From positions 434,001 to 498,000 of the forward strand of contig CAWIJL010000003.1 in NCBI GenBank assembly GCA_963836405.1: a DNA stretch of 64,000 nucleotides, written 5' to 3'. Source of the stretch: CAWIJJ01 sp963836405. Its GTDB lineage: Bacteria > Acidobacteriota > Terriglobia > Bryobacterales > Bryobacteraceae. Below the pieces are notes generated by a model. That model was not told where the DNA came from. It ran no database searches and saw nothing but the letters and a program-made list of their open reading frames with translations. The first letter of the stretch is position 1. Every line of letters begins with the position of its first letter. Positions 18,287 through 29,095 of the stretch are shown here, in pieces. The translations under genes were made by a program, and so were the position numbers.

Positions 18287-21276
18287 GCGAACCAAGAAAG
18301 AAGTTAGACCTGGCCGCGGTACGTTCGCGGCTGGATGGCGCTCGCGGCCGCGATTATTGGCGCAGCCTCGACGACCTGGCCTCGACCCCCGAATTCAAGG
18401 ACCTGATGGAGCGGGAGTTCCCGCAGCAGGCAATCGGCTGGAGCGAGGATGAGAACGGCGTTGAAGGCCGGCGCAATTTTCTGAAGCTGATGGGCGCGTC
18501 GCTGGCGCTGGCCGGCCTTACCGCCTGCACCCGCCAGCCCACCGAACACATCGTGCCGTACGTGCGGCAGCCGGAGGAACTGATTCCCGGACGGCCGCTG
18601 TTTTATGCGACTGCCACCATCCTTAGCGGCATGGCCCAGGGGGTGCTCGCAGAGAGCCACGAAGGCCGGCCCACCAAGCTCGAAGGCAACCCCCAGCATC
18701 CGTCCACGCTGGGCGCCTGCGACACCTATTCGCAAGCTTCCATCCTGTCCTTATACGATCCGGACCGCGCGCAAACCCCGGCCTTTGAAGGCGAGGTGCG
18801 GTCCTGGGGAGATTTCTTCGGCTCGCTGCGGCAGACGCTGGCGGCCCAGCGCGCAAGGAGCGGCGCGGGCATCCGGATCCTGACCGAGACGATCTCCTCG
18901 CCCACCATGGCGCAGCAGTTGCGCACCATCCAAAGCCTGTTTCCGGCGGCGAAGTGGCACCAATGGGAGCCGGCCGGAGCCCACCAGGCGCGCGCCGGAG
19001 CGATGCTGGCTTTCGGCGAGCCGGTCAACACCTACTACAACCTGGCCCACGCCAATGTAGTGGTTTCGCTCGACTCCGATTTTCTCGCCTCCGGCCCGCT
19101 TGCCATGCGCTATGCGCGGCAATGGGCGTCCAAACGGCGCGTGAGCCACGAAAGCGCCACGATGAACCGGCTTTACGTGGCCGAACCGATGCCGACCCCG
19201 ACGGGCAGCAAGGCCGATCACCGGATGCCGCTGCGCGCGGGCGATATCGAGGAATTCGCGTGGGCTTTGGCCACCGGGCTGGGCGCGGCCAACGGGCCGA
19301 AGCAGGGAGAGAACGGCGACATCTACAAGTGGATCGGAGGCATGGCGCGCGACCTCCAGGCAAACAAGGGCGCGAGCCTGGTAATCGCGGGCGACCACCA
19401 GCCGGCCATCGTGCACGCGCTGGCTCACCTGATGAATTCAACGCTCGGCAACGTGGGCAAGACCGTGTTCTACACCGAGCCGGCAGAAGCCAATCCAGTC
19501 GATCAGTTCGCATCGCTGCAAGACCTGGTGAAGGATTTGGACGCCGGCGCGGTGGACCTGTTGGTCGTGCTCGGCGGAAATCCCGTATTCACGGCGCCGG
19601 TCGAGATCGGCATGAGGGACCGGATCAAAAAGGCGCGCCTGCGGGTTCATCTCAGCCAGATCGAAGACGAGACCTCGGAAGCCTGCCAGTGGAGCCTGCC
19701 CGAAACCCACTTCCTCGAATCGTGGGGCGATGCCCGCGCGTTCGACGGCACGGCGACTATCCAGCAGCCGCTGATCCAGCCTTTGTATGCCGGACGTTCG
19801 GCGCTGGCGGTGCTGCAAATGTTCACCGATTCTCCGCAGTCCAGCGACTACGACGTGGTGAAGAGCTACTGGGCGTCGCAGCACACGGGAGGGGATTTCG
19901 AAGCATGGTGGCGGAAGGCGGTGCACGACGGCGTGGTGCCGAACACCGCGGCGGCGGCCAAAACTCCGGCCATTCACGGCGCGGCTTTGGCGACACCGGC
20001 GCAGGCGCGGCGTCTCGCGGGTAAGTTCGAAGTAATCTTCCGGCCCGACCCGACGATTTACGACGGCCGCTTCGCCAATAACAGCTGGCTTCAGGAACTA
20101 CCAAAGCCCATCACCAAACTTACCTGGGACAACGCGGCGATCGTGGGGCCGGGCACGGCGCACCGCCTGAACGTAGAGACCGGCGACATGCTGGAACTCG
20201 AATACCAGGGGCGGAAACTGCGCGCCCCGGCGTTTGTGCAGCCCGGCCACGTCAACGGCGCGATCACCCTGCATCTTGGCTACGGACGGACGAAATCGGG
20301 CAGGGCGGGCACCGGGATGGGCTTCAATCCGTACGGACTGCGAACGGCGCAGGCGCCCTGGCAGGACGTGGGGCTCGACGCCAAAAAGATTTCGGGCAGC
20401 TACGAGTTTGCCACCACCCGCAACGAACAGATCCTGGACACGCGCCGGCACATCATCCACGCCGGCACGCTCGAGCAGTACAAGAAGGATCCGGAATCGG
20501 TCCACGGCGGAGCCGAAGCGCCGCCGCGCGGGCTCACGCTCTATCCGGAATGGAAGTACGAAGGATACGCGTGGGGCATGGCCATCGATCTCACCTCGTG
20601 CACCGGATGCTCGGCGTGCGTGGTGGCCTGCCAGGCGGAAAACAACATCGCTGTGGTCGGCAAAGACCAGGTGCGGCGCAGCCGCCTGATGCACTGGCTG
20701 CGCATCGACACCTACTACACGGGCGACCTGAGCAACCCGACCATGTACAACCAGCCGGTGCCGTGCATGCAGTGCGAAAACGCGCCTTGCGAACTGGTGT
20801 GCCCGGTGCAGGCCACCACGCACAGCGCCGAAGGGCTGAACGACATGGTGTACAACCGCTGTGTGGGCACCCGCTACTGTTCCAACAACTGTCCCTACAA
20901 AGTGCGGCGGTTCAATTTCTTTCTCTATTCGGATTTTGAAACGCCGAGCCTCAAGCTGCTGCGCAATCCGGACGTTTCGGTGCGCAGCCGCGGCGTGATG
21001 GAGAAGTGCACGTACTGCGTGCAGCGCATCAACGCCGCCAAAATCGACGCCGAAAAGGAGAACCGCAGCGTGCGGGACGGCGACATACAGACTGCGTGCC
21101 AGGCATCGTGCCCCACCGAAGCTATTATTTTCGGCAACCTCAATGACAAGGAGAGCCGGGTTTCGAAGATGAAAGCGGAGCATCGCAACTACGGCCTGCT
21201 GGAGGACCTGAACACCAGGCCGCGCACCACGTACCTGGCGAGCCTGAGCAACCCCAACCCGGAGATCGAATCATAG
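18283..21276 (+). CDS. actB: ACIII subunit ActB, molybdopterin-oxidoreductase-like iron-sulfur protein
   Basis: 997 aa from the ATG at 18283, which overlaps the actA stop. A Tat-like segment (GRRNFLKLMGASLALAGLTA) lies at about residue 60. It is followed by a degenerate molybdopterin-oxidoreductase domain (ESHEGRPTKLEGNPQHP); in characterised ACIII this domain holds no cofactor. The C-terminal third is a ferredoxin-like module with four cysteine clusters: CTGCSACVVACQAEN, CMQCENAPCELVCPVQ, CVGTRYCSNNCPYK and CTYCVQRI with CQASCPTEAI. These match the three 4Fe-4S and one 3Fe-4S clusters of ActB, an electron wire towards the ActA hemes on the periplasmic side. Fused two-part ActB as in Rhodothermus and Flavobacterium. 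Confidence 0.95.
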   Translation: MSEPRKKLDLAAVRSRLDGARGRDYWRSLDDLASTPEFKDLMEREFPQQAIGWSEDENGVEGRRNFLKLMGASLALAGLTACTRQPTEHIVPYVRQPEELIPGRPLFYATATILSGMAQGVLAESHEGRPTKLEGNPQHPSTLGACDTYSQASILSLYDPDRAQTPAFEGEVRSWGDFFGSLRQTLAAQRARSGAGIRILTETISSPTMAQQLRTIQSLFPAAKWHQWEPAGAHQARAGAMLAFGEPVNTYYNLAHANVVVSLDSDFLASGPLAMRYARQWASKRRVSHESATMNRLYVAEPMPTPTGSKADHRMPLRAGDIEEFAWALATGLGAANGPKQGENGDIYKWIGGMARDLQANKGASLVIAGDHQPAIVHALAHLMNSTLGNVGKTVFYTEPAEANPVDQFASLQDLVKDLDAGAVDLLVVLGGNPVFTAPVEIGMRDRIKKARLRVHLSQIEDETSEACQWSLPETHFLESWGDARAFDGTATIQQPLIQPLYAGRSALAVLQMFTDSPQSSDYDVVKSYWASQHTGGDFEAWWRKAVHDGVVPNTAAAAKTPAIHGAALATPAQARRLAGKFEVIFRPDPTIYDGRFANNSWLQELPKPITKLTWDNAAIVGPGTAHRLNVETGDMLELEYQGRKLRAPAFVQPGHVNGAITLHLGYGRTKSGRAGTGMGFNPYGLRTAQAPWQDVGLDAKKISGSYEFATTRNEQILDTRRHIIHAGTLEQYKKDPESVHGGAEAPPRGLTLYPEWKYEGYAWGMAIDLTSCTGCSACVVACQAENNIAVVGKDQVRRSRLMHWLRIDTYYTGDLSNPTMYNQPVPCMQCENAPCELVCPVQATTHSAEGLNDMVYNRCVGTRYCSNNCPYKVRRFNFFLYSDFETPSLKLLRNPDVSVRSRGVMEKCTYCVQRINAAKIDAEKENRSVRDGDIQTACQASCPTEAIIFGNLNDKESRVSKMKAEHRNYGLLEDLNTRPRTTYLASLSNPNPEIES

Positions 21277-21285
21277 GGCGCCGCC

Positions 21286-22671
21286 ATGGCAGATGAACAA
21301 CAGGTAATCGAAAAACCGGCCGAGCACGAAATCATCGCTCCCGGATATACGTTTGCGACAGTCACGGACCAGATTGCCGCGGTGGTGCTGTCGAAGAAAA
21401 CGCCCCTGTTCTGGTTCGCGGGTTTAAGCGCCGCCCTAGGTCTTGTGTTTCTCTTCCTCCTGTCAGTGGCGATTCTGTTTGGCAAGGGCGTGGGAATCTG
21501 GGGACTGCGCACGCCGGTAATGTGGGGATTCGCCATCACAAATTTTGTGTGGTGGATCGGTATCGGCCACGCGGGCACGCTGATTTCGGCGATTCTGCTG
21601 CTGCTCAATCAACGCTGGCGGAACTCGATCAACCGCTTTGCGGAGGCGATGACGCTATTCGCGGTGGTCTGCGCGGGCATGTTCCCGATTCTGCACCTGG
21701 GCCGTCCCTGGCTGGCCTACTGGCTGTTTCCCTATCCGAACAATATGGGAGTCCAGCCGAACTTCCGCAGCCCACTGGTTTGGGACGTGTTTGCGGTTTC
21801 GACGTACGCGACCGTCTCCGCGCTGTTCTGGTTTGTGGGGCTGATTCCGGATCTGGCCACCCTGCGGGACCGTGCCAAGAACCGCGCCGTGCAGTTCATC
21901 TACGGTGCGCTTTCACTGGGATGGCGCGGCTCGGCAAAACACTGGAGCATTTACGAAACGGCTTCGCTGCTGCTGGCCGGGCTGGCCACGCCGCTGGTGC
22001 TCTCGGTCCACACCGTCGTCAGCTTCGACTTCACCATCGCTATCGTCCCCGGGTGGCACAGCACATTCTTCCCGCCCTATTTCGTGGCGGGCGCTATCTA
22101 CTCGGGATTTGCGATGGTGCTGGCGCTGGCCATTCCTCTGCGCGCCGCGTACGGTCTCCAGGGCCTGATCACGGACAAGCACCTGGACAATGCGGCGAAG
22201 GTGATGCTGGCCACCGGAATGATCGTGGCCTATGCGTACATCCTGGAGGTATTCACGGGGTGGTACAGCGGCAACGTGTTCGAATCGGCCGCGATGTGGA
22301 ATCGCATGACCGGGCCGTATCGCTCCTTTTATTGGTCTTTGGTTGGCTGCAACATCGTCCTTTTGCAGGTGGGCTGGATCAAGAAGGTGCGCAGCACTCC
22401 GCTGCTGCTGTTTATCTGGTCGATCATCGTGCTGACCGGCATGTGGCTGGAGCGGTTCGTGATCATCGTCAGCAGCCTGGCGCAGGACTACCTGCCCTCT
22501 TCGTGGTCGATCTTCCGGGCCACGCGGTGGGACTGGTTCACATTCGTGGGAACCATAGGGCTGTTCCTGTTCCTGTTCTTCCTTTTTATCAGGCTCCTTC
22601 CCATGATTTCCATCTTTGAGGTCCGGACGCTGCTGCCGTCAGCCCGGGTCAAAGAGGAGGTGAACAATTGA
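21286..22671 (+). CDS. actC: ACIII subunit ActC, NrfD-like quinol-binding membrane protein
   Basis: 461 aa with about ten hydrophobic segments, NrfD/PsrC family. Segments such as VMWGFAITNFVWWIGIGHAG, FPILHLGRPWLAYWLFPYP and TRWDWFTFVGTIGLFLFLFF are typical of ActC, the subunit carrying the quinol site. It lies 9 bp after actB and ends in the TTGA overlap with actD. A perfect AGGAGGTG near the 3' end serves the next gene. Confidence 0.95.
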   Translation: MADEQQVIEKPAEHEIIAPGYTFATVTDQIAAVVLSKKTPLFWFAGLSAALGLVFLFLLSVAILFGKGVGIWGLRTPVMWGFAITNFVWWIGIGHAGTLISAILLLLNQRWRNSINRFAEAMTLFAVVCAGMFPILHLGRPWLAYWLFPYPNNMGVQPNFRSPLVWDVFAVSTYATVSALFWFVGLIPDLATLRDRAKNRAVQFIYGALSLGWRGSAKHWSIYETASLLLAGLATPLVLSVHTVVSFDFTIAIVPGWHSTFFPPYFVAGAIYSGFAMVLALAIPLRAAYGLQGLITDKHLDNAAKVMLATGMIVAYAYILEVFTGWYSGNVFESAAMWNRMTGPYRSFYWSLVGCNIVLLQVGWIKKVRSTPLLLFIWSIIVLTGMWLERFVIIVSSLAQDYLPSSWSIFRATRWDWFTFVGTIGLFLFLFFLFIRLLPMISIFEVRTLLPSARVKEEVNN

Positions 22672-23201
22672 CCCAGCCGATCTACGGCGTGATGGCCGAG
22701 TTCGAATCTCCCGGCGCGCTGGTGCAGGCGGCACGCGCGGCGCGGGAAAAGGGATACCGCAAACTGGATGCGTACTCCCCTTTTCCGATCGAGGAACTGA
22801 ACGACGCCCTGCACCTGCACAAGAATCTGCTGTCGCTGATCGTGCTGATCGGCGGGATTCTAGGCGGGATCAGCGGCTACCTGTTGCAGTATTACGTCAC
22901 GGTCATATATTTTCCCATCAACATCGGAGGGCGCCCGCTGCATAGCTGGCCCTCGTACATCGTCATCACCTTCGAGATGACGGTTCTGTTTGCGGCGATC
23001 GGGACGGTGCTGGGACTGATGGCGCTGTGCGGCCTGCCGATGCCGTATCACCCGGTGTTCAACGTGAAGCGGTTCGCGATGGCTTCGGACAATCGGTTTT
23101 TCCTCTGCATCGAAGCCGCCGACCCGTTATTCGACCGGGAACAGACGGTGGGTTTTCTGGAGAAGCTGGAGCCCAAAGAGGTGTCTGAAGTTGCGAACTA
23201 A
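22668..23201 (+). CDS. actD: ACIII subunit ActD (DUF3341)
   Basis: 177 aa. Cytoplasmic-facing accessory subunit with two transmembrane helices (LLSLIVLIGGILGGISGYLL and FEMTVLFAAIGTVLGLMALC). The N-terminal part YGVMAEFESPGALVQAARAA and the DAYSPFPIEEL motif are DUF3341 hallmarks. The start is the TTG at 22668: it overlaps the actC stop and has AGGAGGTG 7 nt upstream, better than any internal ATG. Confidence 0.93.
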   Translation: MTQPIYGVMAEFESPGALVQAARAAREKGYRKLDAYSPFPIEELNDALHLHKNLLSLIVLIGGILGGISGYLLQYYVTVIYFPINIGGRPLHSWPSYIVITFEMTVLFAAIGTVLGLMALCGLPMPYHPVFNVKRFAMASDNRFFLCIEAADPLFDREQTVGFLEKLEPKEVSEVAN

Positions 23202-23775
23202 CGTCAAACTCGGCGTGGTGCTGATGGCGGCGGCCGCGGCCGCGGGATGCCGTCAAGACATGCACAACCAGCCGAAATACATCCCGCTGCGCCCGTCTGA
23301 TTTTTTCCGTGACGGGCGTTCGGAGCGGCCGCTGCTCGAGGGCACGGTGGCGCGCGGCTATCTGAACGGCGACCGGGCGCTCTACGCCGGCGTGGGCGCG
23401 GACGGAAAGCCCGTGGCGACTTTCCCGTTTCCGGTTACCAAAGAAGTCCTGGAGCGCGGGCAGAACCGGTACAACGTGTACTGCACGCCGTGCCACGACC
23501 GGTTGGGTAACGGGGACGGAATGATTCCGCGGCGCGGCTTTCGCAAGCCGCCGTCGTACCACATAGACCGCTTGCGGCAAGTGCCCGACGGATACATCTT
23601 CGACGTGATCACCAACGGGTTCGGCGCCATGCAGGACTACTCGGCGCAAATCGAGCCGCGCGACCGCTGGGCCGTAGTGGCGTACGTGCGCGCCCTGCAA
23701 CTGAGCCAGAGCGCCTCCATTAACGACGTGCCGGCCGCTTCGCGCGGGGAACTCGAGCAGGGAGGCCGGCAGTGA
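23191..23775 (+). CDS. actE: ACIII subunit ActE, monoheme cytochrome c lipoprotein
   Basis: 194 aa. Lipoprotein signal with lipobox AAAAGC (acylated Cys at about residue 20). One heme site CTPCHD in a class I cytochrome c domain (RGQNRYNVYCTPCHDRLGNG), with a late NGFGAMQDY methionine as likely sixth ligand. It probably passes electrons to the oxidase. The TTG start at 23191 overlaps the end of actD and follows AAAGAGGTG by about 8 nt. Confidence 0.92.
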   Translation: MRTNVKLGVVLMAAAAAAGCRQDMHNQPKYIPLRPSDFFRDGRSERPLLEGTVARGYLNGDRALYAGVGADGKPVATFPFPVTKEVLERGQNRYNVYCTPCHDRLGNGDGMIPRRGFRKPPSYHIDRLRQVPDGYIFDVITNGFGAMQDYSAQIEPRDRWAVVAYVRALQLSQSASINDVPAASRGELEQGGRQ

Positions 23776-24971
23776 TGGCGCATACGGCGGATTACGCCGT
23801 TTCTCCCGAACTGCGCACGGACCTGCGCTCGTGGCGGACCAGGGCCCTCATCGCCGGCGTCTTGGGCGCCGCTTTGTGCCTGCTCGGATTGTTCATTTCG
23901 CCGTTCCAGTTCTACCGCTCGTATCTCTGGGCTTACTTTTTCGTGCTCGGTACGAGCGCGGGATCGCTCGCCTGGCTGATGCTGCAATATCTCACGGGAG
24001 GCGCCTGGGGTGTTGTGGCGCGCCGCCCGTGCGAGGCCGCGGCCCGCACTTTGCCGCTGGTGGCGCTGATGTTCGTTCCCATCATCATCGGCATTCCGAA
24101 TCTCTACGAGTGGTCCCATGCCAATTTGGTAGCCGCGAGCGCGGTGTTGCTGCACAAGCAGCCGTACCTGAACGTGCCGTTCTTCCTGATTCGCGCGGCG
24201 ATCTACCTGCTGGGCTGGAATTTTCTGGGCTGGTTCTTCAATCGCTGGTCGGAGCGGGAAGACCGCGAAGGCGGCCTGGTCCCGCACCGCAAAATGGGCG
24301 CGCTGGCGGGTCCCGGACTCATCTTCTGGGCGCTCAGCGTGACCTTCATGGCGATCGACTGGTCGATGTCGCTGCGGCCGGACTGGTTTTCGACCATGTA
24401 CGGCCTGTTGTTCATCGCGGGGCAGGGGCTTACCGGGATCGCATTCCTGGTGACGGTGATGGTTCTGCTTTCGGCGCGGGCGCCAATGTCGGAAGTGTTG
24501 ACCACAAGACACCTGCACGACCTGGGCAAGTTCACGCTGGCTTTGGTCATGGTGTGGGCCTACTTTTCGTTTTCGCAGTTTCTGATCGTCTGGGCGGGCA
24601 ACCTTCCGGAAGAAATTCCCTGGTACCTGGACCGGTTCCGCGGCGGGTGGCAATTCGTTGCGCTGGCGCTCGTGTTCGGCCATTTCGCGCTACCGTTTGC
24701 GCTGCTGCTTTCACGCGACCTGAAACGAAATTTCAAGCTGCTGTCGTCGATCGCGCTGTTCATCCTTTTCATGCGGCTGGTGGATCTTTTCTGGCTGGTG
24801 ATTCCGGACGCGACGCGCGCGCCGTTTGCGATCAGCTGGCTGGATTTGGCGGCGCCGCTCGGACTGATCGGGCTCTGGTTGGCGTATTTCTTCCTGCAAT
24901 TGGAGAAGCGGCCGCTGCTGCCGTTGAACGATCCGAACCTCGAAGGTGCATTGGAACATGGCCGGGAATAG
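23775..24971 (+). CDS. actF: ACIII subunit ActF, NrfD-like membrane protein
   Basis: 398 aa from the ATG at 23775 (a GTG one codon earlier is possible). GGAGG lies 9 nt upstream. About ten membrane segments; distant paralogue of ActC (LWAYFFVLGTSAGSLAWLML, IIIGIPNLYEWSHA, LVMVWAYFSFSQFLIVWAGN). In known ACIII, ActF pairs with ActC in the membrane but lacks the quinol site. The 3' end overlaps the next gene by 14 nt. Confidence 0.93.
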   Translation: MAHTADYAVSPELRTDLRSWRTRALIAGVLGAALCLLGLFISPFQFYRSYLWAYFFVLGTSAGSLAWLMLQYLTGGAWGVVARRPCEAAARTLPLVALMFVPIIIGIPNLYEWSHANLVAASAVLLHKQPYLNVPFFLIRAAIYLLGWNFLGWFFNRWSEREDREGGLVPHRKMGALAGPGLIFWALSVTFMAIDWSMSLRPDWFSTMYGLLFIAGQGLTGIAFLVTVMVLLSARAPMSEVLTTRHLHDLGKFTLALVMVWAYFSFSQFLIVWAGNLPEEIPWYLDRFRGGWQFVALALVFGHFALPFALLLSRDLKRNFKLLSSIALFILFMRLVDLFWLVIPDATRAPFAISWLDLAAPLGLIGLWLAYFFLQLEKRPLLPLNDPNLEGALEHGRE

Positions 24972-25557
24972 ACACGATCCTCACAGCGATGAGCACGAAG
25001 TCCGGCAACCGGATCCGAACAACCCGGAGACGCTGTACGAGCATCGCGACGTCAACACGTGGGCCGTGGGGAAGTTCGGCATCGGATTGACGTTGTTCAC
25101 GATCGCGGCAATCGGCCTGCTGATCGGCGTGTTCAAGTTTTTCGAAGCGCAGGAAGGCGGCCCGCTTCCGGCGGGCGAATTGAACGTGGACGCGCGCCGG
25201 CTGCCGCCGCAGCCCCGCTTGCAGCAGGCGCCGATTCTGGACCTGCAGCAGATGCAAGCGGCGGAAGACCGGCTCTTGAACGGTTACGGCTGGGTGGACC
25301 AGGAAAAGGGCATTGTGCGGATTCCGGTGGCGCGGGCTATGGAGTTGCTTGCCCAGCGTCCGCCGGCCGCGCGCACGCAGGCGGAAACGCCGGCAGTATC
25401 GGATGCGACCGTCCCTACCGAGAGCGGCATGGGAGAAATAATGCAAAGGCCGGGCGGGCCGCTTGCCGGAGAGTTGTCCGGCGCGTCCGTAGCGGCAAAC
25501 GAGGGACATCGGGGCGCCGCCCAAGCGACGGCGCCGAAGGAAGTGGAGAAAAAATGA
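24958..25557 (+). CDS. Unknown single-span membrane protein inside the ACIII/caa3 operon
   Basis: 199 aa from the ATG at 24958; an earlier GTG at 24946 is possible. A hydrophilic cytoplasmic N-terminus rich in Asp and Asn (RHDPHSDEHEVRQPDPNN) is followed by one membrane helix (FGIGLTLFTIAAIGLLIGVF, about residues 46-65). A Pro/Gln-rich outer domain follows with LQQMQAAEDRLLNGYGWVDQ and KGIVRIPVARAMELL. The RLNGYGWVDQEKGIVRIPI-type motif recurs in oxidase-associated proteins I have seen in Acidobacteria, but no function is known to me. It overlaps actF and sco, so it is translated with the complex. A linker or assembly factor is inference only. Confidence 0.8.
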   Translation: MAGNRHDPHSDEHEVRQPDPNNPETLYEHRDVNTWAVGKFGIGLTLFTIAAIGLLIGVFKFFEAQEGGPLPAGELNVDARRLPPQPRLQQAPILDLQQMQAAEDRLLNGYGWVDQEKGIVRIPVARAMELLAQRPPAARTQAETPAVSDATVPTESGMGEIMQRPGGPLAGELSGASVAANEGHRGAAQATAPKEVEKK

Positions 25558-26441
25558 AAGGGGTTCGGCGGGTTCAAACCCGCGGCAGGCTCGTTCCTGC
25601 CCTAATGATTTTTGGCCTGGCGGCCGGCCTGTGGGCGCAGCCCGGGCAACCGGCGCCGGCACAGCAGTCGAAAATGCAGGACGGCAATTTGAGGACGGCG
25701 CTGCCCGAGGCACTCAAGGACGTAGGCATCGAGCAGAAATTGGACGCGCGCCTGCCGCTCGAAGCGGAGTTTCGCGACGAGGCGGGAAGGACCGTGCCGC
25801 TCTCGACGTTCTTTCACTCAAAAAAGCCTGTGATCCTGGCGCCGGTGTACTACCGCTGCCCCATGCTGTGCACGCAGATTCTGGCGGGTATGGAGAGCAG
25901 CCTGCGCGCGGTTTCCTTCGACGCGGGACGCGATTTCGAAGTGGTGGCGTTCAGCTTCGATCCCAAGGACACGCCGGCCGACGCGGCTTCCAAGCGCGAC
26001 ATGTACGTGAAACGTTACGGCCGCCCGAACACCGCCAACGGCTGGCACTTTCTCACCGGCGACGAAGCCAATATCCGGGCACTGACCGACGCGCTGGGCT
26101 TCCACTATAAGTACGATCCGAAAACGGACCAGTTCGCGCACGCGAGCGCGATCATGATCGCAACTCCGGAGGGGCGCCTTTCCAAGTATTTCTACGGCGT
26201 CGAATACGCGCCTCGCGACGTCCGGCTGGGCCTGGTGGAGGCGTCCCAGAACAAGATCGGCAATCCAGTGGACCAGATCCTGCTGTTTTGCTTCCACTAC
26301 GATCCGGTAACCGGCAAGTACGGCGCCGTAGTGATGAATATGGTGCGCTTCGCGGGCGCCGCTTTCGTGCTGATCGCGGGGACTTTCCTGCTGTTCGTCC
26401 TCCGGCGCGAGCCAAAGGGAAACGTTGCCAATGGATCCTAA
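25554..26441 (+). CDS. SCO1/SenC copper chaperone
   Basis: Delivers copper to the CuA centre of cytochrome oxidase. 295 aa. Signal (PALMIFGLAAGLWAQ), thioredoxin-fold domain with the copper site C102-P-M-L-C106 and a later histidine (QFAHASAIMIATPEG). A C-terminal hydrophobic helix (FAGAAFVLIAGTFLLFVL) anchors the tail, as in many acidobacterial SCO proteins. The ATG at 25554 overlaps the previous stop. It lies immediately before the CuA-bearing oxidase subunit. Confidence 0.93.
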   Translation: MKGVRRVQTRGRLVPALMIFGLAAGLWAQPGQPAPAQQSKMQDGNLRTALPEALKDVGIEQKLDARLPLEAEFRDEAGRTVPLSTFFHSKKPVILAPVYYRCPMLCTQILAGMESSLRAVSFDAGRDFEVVAFSFDPKDTPADAASKRDMYVKRYGRPNTANGWHFLTGDEANIRALTDALGFHYKYDPKTDQFAHASAIMIATPEGRLSKYFYGVEYAPRDVRLGLVEASQNKIGNPVDQILLFCFHYDPVTGKYGAVVMNMVRFAGAAFVLIAGTFLLFVLRREPKGNVANGS

Positions 26442-27465
26442 GCTCCCTCTTTTTCCGGAACAGGCGTCGAGCTTCGCGCCGAATGTGGATGGCCTGTACG
26501 CCTTCCTGGTGGCGGTGACGGTCTTCTTCTCCGCGCTCATCTTCCTGTGCATCTTCTATTTCGCTATCAGGTACAAGCGGCGAAGCGATCAAGAACTGCC
26601 GCCGGCGATTCACGGCAGTCTGTCGCTCGAGATCGTGTGGAGCGTGATTCCCTTCGGATTGACCATGGTGATGTTCGCCTGGGGCACCAGCATTTTCTTC
26701 CAGCAGAGCCGTCCGCCTGACGACGCCATGCAGATTTACGTGGTCGGCAAGCAGTGGATGTGGAAACTGCAACACATGGAAGGCCAGCGCGAGATCAACG
26801 AGTTGCACATTCCCGTGGGGCGCGCGGTGAAGCTGATGATGACCAGCGAGGACGTGATCCACAGCTTTTACGTACCGGCGTTCCGCACCAAATCCGACGT
26901 GGTGCCGGGCCGCTACTCGACCACGTGGTTTAAGCCGACAAAAACCGGCAAGTATCACCTGTTCTGTGCGGAGTACTGCGGCACGAAACATTCGGGGATG
27001 ATCGGCTGGGTGTACGTGATGGAACCGCAGGACTACCAGAACTGGCTGGCTGGCGGCGCTTCGGGGTCGCTGGCCGACCGCGGCGCGAAGCTGTTCCAGG
27101 ATCTTGCCTGCTCGAACTGTCACAAGCCGGACAGCACGGGCCGCTGTCCCGTGTTGAACGGGCTGTACGGCCAGACCATTCAGCTTGCGGGAGGAGGCGC
27201 GGTGAAGTTCGACGAGGCCTACATCCGCGAATCGATTTTGCAGCCCACGGCGAAAGTCGTGGCGGGCTATCAGCCGCTGATGCCGACTTTTCAGGGGCAG
27301 GTGACCGAAGAGGCGGTGCTGCAGTTGGTGGAGTATATCAAGTCGCTCACGCCGTCCACCGGCGGGGTGCAGGGCGGCGGGACGACGCCCGTTTTGAACC
27401 GCTCGCTGCCGGCGAATCAGAACTCGCGCCCGTCGATTGGGACCACGGTCCCGGGGAAACGCTAG
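26431..27465 (+). CDS. ctaC: Cytochrome c oxidase subunit II, cytochrome c-fused (caa3 type)
   Basis: 344 aa. Two N-terminal helices (about residues 22-45 and 66-88) precede a cupredoxin domain with the CuA ligands CAEYCGTKHSGM and an upstream DVIHSFYVP histidine. A C-terminal class I cytochrome c domain follows (LACSNCHKPD, sixth ligand probably in PLMPTFQG), so electrons can enter directly from ActE or ActA. The tail after about 305 is Gly/Pro-rich. I choose the ATG at 26431, which overlaps the sco stop and has AAGGGA 10 nt upstream. Confidence 0.95.
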   Translation: MDPKLPLFPEQASSFAPNVDGLYAFLVAVTVFFSALIFLCIFYFAIRYKRRSDQELPPAIHGSLSLEIVWSVIPFGLTMVMFAWGTSIFFQQSRPPDDAMQIYVVGKQWMWKLQHMEGQREINELHIPVGRAVKLMMTSEDVIHSFYVPAFRTKSDVVPGRYSTTWFKPTKTGKYHLFCAEYCGTKHSGMIGWVYVMEPQDYQNWLAGGASGSLADRGAKLFQDLACSNCHKPDSTGRCPVLNGLYGQTIQLAGGGAVKFDEAYIRESILQPTAKVVAGYQPLMPTFQGQVTEEAVLQLVEYIKSLTPSTGGVQGGGTTPVLNRSLPANQNSRPSIGTTVPGKR

Positions 27466-27469
27466 GCAT

Positions 27470-29087
<1,618 letters not shown>

Positions 29088-29095
<8 letters not shown>

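Noticed and set aside
22700..22720. A GTTCGAATC string resembling a tRNA T-loop
   Set aside because: It lies in the actD coding sequence, with no acceptor or anticodon stems around it.
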